This document shows, one piece after another, positions 49,329 through 59,865 of a stretch of 64,000 nt of DNA. The number at the start of each line of letters is the position of its first letter. The stretch's first letter is position 1. The DNA lies in assembly GCA_039105265.1 (NCBI GenBank), contig JAPFFF010000022.1, forward strand, positions 868,001-932,000, in the 5' to 3' direction. Both the position numbers and the translations under genes were made by a program. Under the pieces are notes generated by a model. The model ran no database searches, had not been told where the DNA came from, and worked only from the letters and a program-made list of their open reading frames with translations. The DNA is from Tritrichomonas musculus (taxonomy: Eukaryota > Parabasalia > Tritrichomonadida > Tritrichomonadidae).

Positions 49329-52300
49329 CTACTCTATATTTGCGCACTTCTTCTCTAATGTAGCAAGTCTTGCCTCAAGAGTATCAATATATGCATCCTT
49401 CTGGTCTATCATTTCCTTCACTTCTACTTTAGTAATATAAGCAGTCATATCTATATCTTCTAATGGATGCTTATTTTCAAGCTCTTTGATTTTCTCGCAC
49501 ATGAATGCTATTGTACCCTTTAAAGTATCGCGATATGTCTTTGCAATATTAATACATGTATCAAATGAAACCATCATCTTATCAGCATCCTTCATTGTTA
49601 TTTCCAGTTCAGATTCATCATCTGTTTCTTCATGATATGCCCATGCAAGAATCTTTTCTAATACATCTTCCTCTGCTAATGTCTCTGGGTTATCATTACG
49701 ACGGAACCAACTTGGAATATTAAATAATCCTATTCTATTTGCTACATATGCTTCTGCTGCTACCCCTGCTATAGCTGCTGCATCACCAGGATGATGTCTA
49801 ACAAACTGCCATTGACCATGTAAGAACCTTCTAGCAACATAACCTACTGCTCCCATAATAACTTGAGTAGTTGCACTTATAACACCATCTTGTTGGTACA
49901 TTTCTATTACTCCATTTACAATATTAATTACATGTAGTCTTCTTCTATCTATTGTAGCAACTACATTTCCATTATATAGTACTTGTGTTATTTCTTCACC
50001 AGTTGTTTCATCTAATGTGTCATTAAAAGCTAAAAGATTACCATGAGAATAAATATTATCCATTAATTCTCCTCTTTGTTCATCACTCATTTGTTCTATC
50101 ATTCTTGTTGTTATTGCTGGTGTTGTTCCTGGTACTGTCCAAGTATCTGTTGTGGCAACAAGGTCATAATGTTGATATCTTATTCCATTTGCATTGACTT
50201 CTATTTGTGAATTTATTCCAACAAATCATACTTGACCTCCACTAATATTTGCTGTTGTTGGAGCAGAATAGTCAATAGTAGCAACAATTGGGTCAATAGT
50301 CTCTCCTCTATGGTCAATAATATTTATCCATGCTTCCATTGTTTGGTCATTCAAGTAAGGTTCTAAACCAATATCTCCATTTTGCACAAATGGTAAATTT
50401 AGTCTATCTTGCATCGATAATTGTTCAATATCTCTCGCTGTGTATGTTGTTCCTTCCCATTCTATTGACCAATTATTATCAGTAGCTCTATGTATTCTAT
50501 CTGTCATCTCAATATCAGCTGGTCTTATTAGAGTCCTTCGTTGAAATACATTATTATGGATAATGAGTTGGTCATTATAAAACAAATCATATACATTAAA
50601 CCACTCTCTTCCATGATATTGGATACGTAAGATATCAGGATGATTAGCAACTAATGCATTTCGTTCTTCTCTTGTCAAATCAGCTATGTCTTCTAAGGTA
50701 TACTGAGTTCCAGCAATATCAATAACAGGAACTTGATTCCTAAGTGCAATCGTAGTTGAAGATGTATTTGTCATTGTAGTCTGTGGTACAGTTATATCTG
50801 TTCGAATCTCATCTGTTTCATCTGTAACAACCTGTGGCTGAACTTCTCTATGAGTTCTCACTAATGATTGTTCAGTGGTTGTGATAGTATTAGTTGCATT
50901 ATCAGTATCATTATCAGTTATTGTAATCGAGGATGAATTAATATTTAATGTTTCAGTTCCATTTGTATCTGGTCTATTCCTAAAGAAATTTAATACATTC
51001 GAACCAAGTGTAGCAATAGCATTTCCTAACTGAGTTAATGCATGTGTTGTAGATAGAACAACCTGTGTTGCTGAAAATGTTGAAATAGCTCCAGCAACAG
51101 GTATTTGAACAGTTGTTGTAGTTGGCAAAAATCTTTCCATAGTCATCTTATCAGCCTTCAAATCAACATTCACCAAAAACTTACCTTGAAAGCCACTACC
51201 TCCATCACCTGGATAACCACCACCTCCACCTCCACCATTTCCTCCTGGACCAGGGAAAGGTGTTGTTTGATATGTATTAATATTTACTGAGTTATTGGAC
51301 ATATTTAATGTTGAGAGTACCCCTGCAATCGATACTACTGAAGCTAGAATATTTAAAATCGTATTTGCAACTGATATACCTTGTTTAATACTATCAGTAT
51401 ATTCATTATACATGGCTTGAATTCTTATTTGCTCAGCTAGATTATCAACTGTCTGTTTCAATAAAGCATAATCATATTGCAATATGTCAGTAATTCCTCC
51501 AACAACATTTAAGTCTCTTCTCATCGTCATGATATTATCAGCCCATATAATCTTTGATGAATAAATATTTAAATCTGTTGATATAGTTGAACAGTTTCTT
51601 GGATCTGGCTCTACTTCATAAAATTGTTCTTGTAAGATTATGTTAAATGGATTAACTTTTACATCAAATTCAAATAATTCTTTTTCCATGTATATTCGAA
51701 TGCTCTTATGGTTAAATCCTTCAATGATTTTTATCGAATGTCTTTTTTCTCGCTGATAATTAAATGATTCTAGACAAGGATTTGATCCATAAGTGTGCAT
51801 GACTCCAGAATTAATACAGTGTTCAGGATGACAATCCCATTTTAATTCTGTTATGTTTCCATTAATATTTAAATCTACATAAACATATAATCCGTCTTCT
51901 TCTTTTAATCCGCTTGGTGCATCAACATACATTCTAGCTTGTTCATATTTATTTCCATCTTGTGTGAATGTACCTGAACTGCTAGGATCAAAAACTGCAG
52001 TTGTTCCTACGTTTAATATGGTTCCATCTTTCTTAACAACTCTCCAATTTGTAAGATAGTCTTTTAGTATGTGAGCATAATTATCATCATCTGTTAAATC
52101 TTCTTTTATTGTTCCTTTTATCCATTTCCCAATTAGTTCGTTCTTTTTTATTATTATTGCTGGAGCTCCGCTATTATTATTCATGTATGATATTTTTGCT
52201 GTAAACACATTTTGACAGTTGTCTCCTGTCCAATTTTTTCCATCCCATATTAATTCCCAAGTGTGCCTAAATAAATAGTCCTTGAACCTAAATACCATAT

Positions 52301-54539
52301 TCAATGATAAATCATAATCTTTATCTATATCCCATCTCATACAATAATAATTAGATTCTTCATATACTTTTGATGGTCTATATAAATATAATTGATCTGA
52401 TTCCTTTAATGTAAAATATTTAGAGTCAGTAGAAGGAGTTGATATCTCATTATTCATAACCTTGTAGTTTACTACTTTTGCATTATATTCTTGTCTAAAT
52501 ATTTCTAATAGCTCATAATCAATATCAATATCTATCTTATTTCCATCAGGGTCAACCATGGCATCTTCTGCTAATGTACGAGCATTAGCAATAGGAACTG
52601 GGTCATTACCCGATAATTTGATCATAATATATTCAAATCCATCAAAGAGTTTTTCAGCGATTGGACATATTACATACATAACTGCAAGAGCTCCAATAGA
52701 AACTGCTGCACCACCCAAGACGAAAGCTATTATTGTAATCCTCACCATATGTGGACAATTTTCCCAATATGTTCCTCTACCATCATTATCTTCACCTGTA
52801 AAGAATAAATATGTATCATTACCAAACTTCTTAACTCCATTCCATAAAGCTATAAATGGTCTTTTAATTAACTTCCAAGCGTTTCCCCAGAATACTTCCC
52901 ATGATGTACATGCTACATTAACTTCTTTATATCCTTTCTTCTTCAACTCATCAACAGTTTTAGTAGTTGGCGTGATTTCCTTAAAACCCTCTAGCATTTC
53001 TTCAAAGTCAGGGTCTATTTCACCTACAAAATTTTCTATTTCACTATCATAGTTAGTTACTTTAAATACTATATTTTCTTCTTTTATCTCCCCTGTAAGT
53101 GCGTCTTTTACGTTTCGATACCCTTCAAACACAATACATTTAAAATGAGACCAAAGAAAATAATATATATTATATAATGTTTTCAGGGTTTGAATAAAGG
53201 CGTAATCGATTGTTTTATAGGTTAATTTAATAGGTATTTTAGCAAGATATAGAGTAGTCGAAATTATATTATACAATAAGCTTTTTATCCATCCAATTGT
53301 CTTTTTACTATATAACCAATACTTAGATACATTGATTGTGAGTTCTTCAGGGGCATTATTAACTGGAATCTTATTTGTTATCAAATTCTTTAATTCATCA
53401 GTAGTGGGAATTTCATAAACCATATCATCTTGGTTAACTAACTCCTTTGGTGGCTCAATTGGAGTAGGTGTAGGTGTAGGCGTAGGAGTTGTTTCATCAA
53501 TTTCTATTTTAACCTCATGTATTTCAGGTTCACCAGTTGTTTTATTAATTAAGCACATAGAAGTATTTCCACCTGTTAAGTTCAAGAGGGTCTCATAAGA
53601 TATAGTTTGATCACTTAACGCATCTATCCATTTAGTAATATTAGCAGCTGTTGTATTTGTTTTATTAACAAAGTCTTTCATGTTAGTTATGTTAGTCTCA
53701 TTGACATCATAGGTAGTTTCATTAGTAGTTTCATTAACCTTTTCATCAACATATTTAACAGGTTCTACCTCAGTAAAATTAACAGTATTATTTGCTATCC
53801 ATTTAGATATATTTTCATTACTTGTACTTATATCTTGTATTATAGCGTCCATACTTTCTGGTTTCTTGTCATCTGTCTTATAGGTAATTGCTTGAGTATT
53901 TTTATCTACATGTTCAACAATTCTTTTTAAATCAGATAGTTTAGACCAATCGATACTAGGTGCAATTGCATTATTTACATCATCTATATTTTTAATCATT
54001 AAGTTCATTACATTTAGCATACCTTGATGATTCTGTGAAAGTGCTTCTATTAGTTTCTTGTGTGTACTAACATCATATGATTCTGTTATTATTTCTTTAT
54101 CATTTACCTCACCTGTAAAAGAGTTTAATGTAGCACCAGGTGCAATACCAGAATCTACGTCATCCTTCATTTTAGCTAGAAAGGTATGTAAATTAGTAGC
54201 ACTATCTCGAGGTCTTTCATAGAGCTTATTGAAGCTTGCACAATATTGTATTTTTGGTGTCAGTGTACCGTTAGTATTCCATGTATAAATGCCTTTCCCT
54301 GCCATAAGATTAAGCGCACCAAAGTTTTCGAATCCATTTTTTTCGAAATAATCACCAACTATTTTTTCATCTATTTCAGCTTTGTTGTAGATACAATTAA
54401 ATTGCACCATCTCGCCAGGTTCAATAGTGTTTTCGATGTTTAGTCGTTTACCATCTTCTTCATCAATAGTGATTTCTATATCATTTGATTTGAGTTTATA
54501 TGCTTCCTTGCTCTTTGCAGAATACAGTGCCAAAGACAT
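49329..54539 (-). pseudogene. Fibre-like protein 1 of Polinton B, one in-frame TGA
   Basis: I start at 54539 (MSLALYSAKSKEA), matching A. The frame stays open through a TGA at 50226-50228 into the segment ending EARLATLEKKCANIE, identical in style to A's C-terminus. The N-terminus (CIYNKAEIDEKIVGDYFEKN) is conserved, but residues of about 130-700 differ from A and C: a stretch dense in N-x-S/T sequons (NETTNETTYDVNETNITN), a Thr-Pro repeat, and at least one likely membrane segment (IIAFVLGGAAVSIGALAVMY). Later come the beta region, the MRRDLNVVGG block, a coiled coil, a hydrophobic stretch and a poly-Gly linker (GGNGGGGGGGYPG). Likely a variant surface fibre; function inferred. Confidence 0.82.
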
Positions 54540-54557
54540 TTTATCAGAAATTAAATT
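54540..54557. promoter_or_regulatory. 18-bp divergent start region (B)
   Basis: Separates the fibre 1 and 54558 start codons. CAGAAATTAAAT is shared with A except for one base. Confidence 0.5.
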
Positions 54558-55159
54558 ATGTTGTATAGTGTTCAGAGTCAACCAGGTAATTACAATACGG
54601 TAAGACTTAATATTGATATCCCATGGAAATGTCCATACGTGAAGTACTATGTTTCATCTATTAATACCAAAGCCAACATATTAATGACAACTGCGGAAGA
54701 TTATTTAATATTTACTACATCAAAGAGTGAGGTACGAATTGATTTTGAGGAGATGTATACCTATTCATTTGGATATCTAGTCAAATTTCTAAATTCTCGT
54801 CAGACTACTATCACCTTCAAGAATATCAATAACAGAACCATATCATTAACATCTACTGAAAATATTACATTCAAGGAAGGAAGTCATAGAGCAAAATTGA
54901 TTACTGGTTTGTTCAATTGCAAGGAATTTGATGTAAAAGCTAATGAAGAAAAAAATGTACCTGATCTACCTATACTTGATTTTGCCAATAAGTTGTATTT
55001 AGTTTCATTACAGGGGGTAGCAACTCATTCATCAATTGGAGACCAAGAATATACCCCAAGCATCCTTGCAAACATTGACACAATGATAATGGATCAAGAG
55101 GCAATGATAGTTAGCTATGACATGACTAAGCCAATAAAAATAAAAGTTAATACGGATTC
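54558..55159 (+). pseudogene. Divergent conserved gene, truncated at deletion junction
   Basis: About 200 codons closely match 17174-17908 (YVSSINTKANILMTT, HRAKLITGLFN, LYLVSLQGVATHSSIGDQEY). The match ends at IKVNTDS; downstream sequence belongs, in antisense, to the minor-capsid-like gene. The last 45 or so residues, including the LKSPLFI block, are lost. Confidence 0.88.
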
Positions 55160-55306
55160 CCCTCTATTCGAAGTACACCATTCTTGAGGAAAATTAAAGT
55201 AATATCGATTAGGTTTGCTTGGGTCTTGTTCTCCATCTTCTAAAAAGTAAGCATATTCAATTGGTATAGGTGTTGTTTCTTCTGCGGGATTAAGTGTTGG
55301 ATACAT
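55155..55306 (-). pseudogene. 5' fragment of minor-capsid-like gene
   Basis: From ATG 55306 it encodes about 50 residues matching 31193-32134 (YPTLNPAEETTPIPIEY, FPQEWCTSNRGES) and then crosses the deletion junction. The remainder of the gene is absent. Confidence 0.88.
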
Positions 55307-55351
55307 TTTTATAAAAATATTAAAATATAAAAACAAAAGTGCAAAAACCAA

Positions 55352-56306
55352 CCCTGAGAGGCCTTTTTCTGAATTACTTATAAAAGAGATCTACTCCAAA
55401 TGAAATCCTTATTGAAAGGAGCCGTCCGTTAACTAGGGGAAGTTAATGGCCTCGATCAGGAAGATGGAAACTTAACTCAATAAGTTTTTTGTTTGCGGAA
55501 TAATTGTTAACGAACAACTCACAACTTAGCCACAAATCCAAGTTTTCACAGATTTCACTCAAAGTCCACTCTTTCTCATAACTCAGAAAAAATGCGTTCC
55601 GGATATATGTCGAACCTAGGATGTTAGGTAGGGAGTTTAACCATTACGACACACGCATAGACAAAGATGGAAACTCGATTTTGAATAAATATAAAACCAA
55701 ATAAATATTGAAATATATTGTAATAACTCAAATAATATATTCAGAATTTAGTTTTAAAAATAAATCATCCAAAAATATTCTTGTATGGGGTCATAGCTCA
55801 ATGGAAATATTTGGTGGAAAGTTACATGGTTCGAAAAATAGAAAGTCCGACATTTTTTATAAAAATTAATTTTAATAAATTATAACCATAAACTTGTAAA
55901 AATAATAAAAAATTTTATCTATCAATTTATTAATAAAATTTTCTTTCACAAATATTATAATTTTAAAGGAAAAAATTTTATTTATCAAATTTGGATGAAA
56001 ATTTTAAGGTTGTTACTGTACAGTAATTGTACAGTACCAAAATTTATATTCAAAAAGTGGAACAAAAAATTTGAAAAATTAATTAAAATCCATAATATAA
56101 AAATAATAAAAATTTAAATTCAAAAAGTGAAAAATAGTATTAAAATATCTTGGTGTCTAGTTAACTTTTTAAGAATATTTTTATAAAATCTTTTCAAAAT
56201 ATTTGAGAGAAAAAAATATACTTCTGGCATAAAAATATTTGAGAGAAAATATTAACTCAATTTCTACTCAATATTTCGAGGTCGTGCCTATACAAGAAAT
56301 ATCGTA
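55352..56306. other. Non-coding part of B with tRNA-like segments
   Basis: AT-rich, no gene. On the plus strand 55786-55850 has GGTCATAGCTCAATGG (box A-like) and ATGGTTCGAA (box B-like). On the minus strand about 55585-55655 has a TAATGGTTAAAC D-loop-like word, CCTAGGTTCGAC and TGCGT/ACGCA ends that can pair. Neither folds cleanly into a full tRNA by eye, so I list them as tRNA-derived or tRNA-like. Confidence 0.4.
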
Positions 56307-56529
56307 TTTTCGGGTGTAGTATTCAAAAAACACCATTAGAAAGCTCAAAAACTACTCCATACCTTGGAAATAACATTGGCAGAATAGTGAAAGTAGAGAG
56401 TGTGTACTTACGATAGGTTTTCAGAGGGTATTTGGCCGGGTAGCGAGGCCCAAGCGAAGGTGTACCTGAGCTTGGTGGCGAGCAGGTTAGGATGGGATGA
56501 AGAATGAATCCCAGCCTAACGTATACTAC
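56307..56529 (-). repeat. Right TIR of Polinton B
   Basis: Inverted copy of 45411-45634 with about three mismatches, ending ...CGTATACTAC. Confidence 0.93.
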
Positions 56530-56536
56530 TTCAAGA
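56530..56536 (+). repeat. Target-site duplication of B, right copy
   Basis: TTCAAGA, matching 45404-45410. Confidence 0.85.
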
Positions 56537-58459
56537 CCCTGTACCACTTCCAACACCCGAGCCTGACCCATCTTTAGCTGAGGTTGGTTTTTCGAACCTG
56601 GGAGATTTATTGATGAATGTCATAAAGAATGAAAGAACTAACATGACAACAAAGAGATTCTTATATGAGGCTTTTAATGAATCTAACTTTAAAAATTTCG
56701 TATCAAGGATATCTCAATACCATTGGAATCTAGATAAATTGTCAGTACAAAGAATAGGATATAGATACAAAGGGTGTACAGACTTGGTTGAGGCAGACCA
56801 AATTATTGAAGTAAGTAGCCCATGTGAATTCCTTGATATATATACAAGATACTACTTAAAAAATTACAAACACACTCCTCAAATACTTCAATATTTGCTG
56901 TTTTCGAGTGTATTAGGTTTAGGTTTCTCAAAAGCCTTAAAATTATTTCGACTATCCAAAGCTCCAGATAATAAAATTACCATTACTCATATTGATGGTA
57001 CTCAAATGTCAGTCACCTTAAATGACCACTTAAATGACGTTCAACGAAATATCGAAGTACTCATGATTGTAATAAATGATTTGATAGGACAAGTATCGCA
57101 GATAAAATCCTGTGATTGCAATCATGAAGAGGAGGAAGGAGGAGGCGGTATAGGTATCCCACAAGATGAGATTGATGAATTGACGAACTACCTAAGAAAT
57201 CAAAATCGACATCTTGAAGAACATTTGGGTGATATTGATGAGAATATAAATAGATTGAATCTTGGTGAACAAGTACAGTCATTTCAAGATGCTATGCATG
57301 ATGTTGTTATGTATGAGGATGCAATACCTGATATAGCAAAACAAGCTATGGAACAACAAGGCCAAGAACAACAAATACCAGTTTTCAGACCAATTGGCGA
57401 CCGTTCGAACGGTCTATATAATCAAGATAGTAATTATGTTTGGGACATCATCTATGAGGAATGGCGAGAAAGAGATGATAACTTGGATAGACCTGCAGGA
57501 TGGAGACGAAATAGGAATGCTCCTGTACCTCAAAATTACATGTGGGATGTTGTTCATGATGAATGGGTTATGTTAAATATTTATTATCCTTTCGAGGATG
57601 GTTGGAGAGAAGGAGCTAGTGAAGCAATAGTAGATGTATTAATACCAATCTTTGAAAATGACCATAGAGGACATCTCAGGTATAGTGATAGATATGAAGA
57701 ATGGGTGTTCTTTCCAGAAGAGAATTCATATCTACATATGCCAACAAATGAAATGTTATACCGTAATAGAGAATATCATGCAGAATTAGGTCAATATGTA
57801 GCTTGGAATATTGTAGATGAGGAATGGCAAGAACATGGATATGACTTCCAAGATGATAATTGGATTCATGATGAATTATTAGATGCTCCTGACAATTTAA
57901 TATGGGATATGACACATGAAGAATGGGTTATTTTATCACAACATTTGGAATGGATAGATGGATGGCGAACACAAAACACCCCAGCAGTAAATGCTCTTGT
58001 ACGTGCAAGAAATAGTTTTGTTCAGGTTTTTGGAGAAATAGTTTGGAATGAAGATAAAAGGCAATGGGTTTGGGAACCAAAAGATGACCCATCTCCAATG
58101 GCGTTATCAATCGAAAATACAAAAGAAGTCCAAACAGATAACTCTTCCGCAGTAGCAATACCTGACTTTGTCAAAGGGTTTGATAAATTCGAGGATGTAT
58201 TAAAATGTTATGGTGTTCAAATATCGAAAGATACTCCATCATTAGACCCAGTTAAACCAGTACTTGGTAAATATATTATCAAGGGTGATTTAGAAGTAAA
58301 TGGAAAAATAATATGTGATTCTATTCCAAGTGGAGGTACCTCACCTGTAGACTCTGATTTTACTATAGAAAATGGTATACCTGAATTTGTTATTACTAAT
58401 AAGGATGTATACTCTTTATCTAATACTATTAATGATGTTGCATACAACCTATTAGGCAT
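56537..58459 (+). pseudogene. Fibre 1 of Polinton C, middle segment
   Basis: Continues the frame of 44902-45409 after B; the ATG at 56610 is internal. It opens with a Pro-rich link (VPLPTPEPDP), then NLGDLLMNVIKNER as in A, a coiled-coil/acidic region (EEEGGGGIG), and six or so Trp repeats of the form YxWDxxxxEW followed by GWR (NYMWDVVHDEW, LIWDMTHEEW). A has about three such units and B none. It ends abruptly at a VAYNLLG-like point where a non-coding element begins; about 140 residues present in A are then missing. Confidence 0.85.
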
Positions 58460-59865
58460 CTTTGTAAGGATGTTGCCCACTGCCCAATTATGCATGGCAT
58501 TAAAAAAATCTGCCCTGCCCACATGGGCAATGCATTTTTTTATATAAATATATTAAATTTTTTTGCATTGATAATGTGTATAAATTTTTCTTTTAAATAT
58601 TTTTTTAATTAAAAAAAAAATATCTAAATTTTATATTATATATGTAAAAATTGAATTGTTTATATTGGGCAATAAACCTTTGAAATTTTTGGGCATGGGC
58701 TCCCATGCCCATCATTCAAAATTTGAAAGAATTTCAATGGTTTACATGCTGGGCTGTACTGCCCACTTTCATAAGGTCAAATGTGGTCAAATAAATTAAC
58801 CTTTTTGCCCAGGCTTTTTTATAATTAATAATGTTAAAATATGCATTTATTTTCTTAAAATACCTCAAATAAGCTCGGAAATGCTTTTTGGAGCTTTTTT
58901 TACTGTGATTTAGAAGCTGTTTATTGCAATCATCTGAATCAAAAATAATTAAATCGGGATATAACAATAAGAAGCTCCAAAATACAGTAAAAAAGCTCAG
59001 AAGAGCATTTATAAGCTATATATTTCTAATTCAAGAACTGGTTGTTCCTATACTTTATATTTGAATATTATTCCTTTATTCTTTTTTTTTATTTATAAAT
59101 TTATAAATTTATGACAATTACTAAGAATATGTTTATCAAATATATTAAAATTAAAATGATTCAGATTATCCTATAAAAAAAATATAAAATATCATATGTT
59201 AAAAACTGTTATGGCATTTTTAACCACCATCATTATGATAATCACATTGTGATGATTCTTTTGAGACCCAATTTGATGTGTTTATTTAAAAAGGATATCA
59301 TAATATGAGCCCTCTAATATACTCTATTAGATTTTAAAGAAATTCAGCCCTCAATTTTTTGAATGAGTTCTTTGAAATTTTTTTCCAGATTTGTTTGCTT
59401 TTTTTACAATCAAAAATGAAAAAAGAATAACAAAATATTAAATTGTAGAAATAAATAAAGATAAATATACTTATTTACTTCTTTAATGAAGAAAATAATT
59501 TAACTTTATGATTTATATTAAATTCATAAAAATATTTTTCACAAAATTTAATTTGAATACCAAATATATTATGTAATAATGCTTTTTACTTCAAAATATT
59601 ACTAAGTTTACATTTTTTATGAAAAGCATTTCGACAATTCTCATATAAAAATGAAATAATTTGAATAATTCTTAATGATTATTTATTATTTTCCTATTTT
59701 GTACTAGTTTGGTAAAATTTTTAATCAAAAAAAAAAATATAAATATAGCGAATAAACCTTTTTTTGAAAAGAAAATTTTAAAAAATGTGGTTATATTTTT
59801 TTTGGGCAATTTCTAAAAAATCTTGGGCATTTTGGGCAAATTTTTTATAAATGGTCGGGCAAAAA
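58460..59865. mobile_element. 1.4-kb non-coding element with TGGGCA motifs
   Basis: It splits the fibre frame. The left part has TTGCCCACTGCCCAA and TGCCCACATGGGCAATGC; the right part has TTGGGCAATTTC and TTGGGCATTTTGGGCAAATT, giving imperfect inverted ends. Inside, GGGCATGGG-CT-CCCATGCCC (58691-58710) is a strong hairpin. There is no ORF of note. The gene lost about 430 bp at the insertion, so this was insertion plus deletion or a later rearrangement. Exact ends are uncertain by tens of bases. Confidence 0.55.

Larger units (their letters stand above)
45411..56529 (-). mobile_element. Polinton B, internally deleted (about 11.1 kb)
   Basis: Inverted termini start GTAGTATACGTTAGGCTGGG. Between them are fibre 2 and fibre 1, the 5' part of the divergent gene, then directly the 5' part of the minor-capsid-like gene in opposite orientation. 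Everything expected between (PolB, small genes, capsid, ATPase, integrase) is gone. Flanking TTCAAGA repeats show genuine integration into C's fibre gene. B depends on other elements for replication and insertion. Its TIR family differs from those of A and C/D. Confidence 0.92.

Noticed and set aside
7917-50228. Reassignment of TGA to Trp
   Set aside because: TGG encodes Trp throughout the same genes, and several intact genes end with TGA, so wholesale reassignment does not fit.
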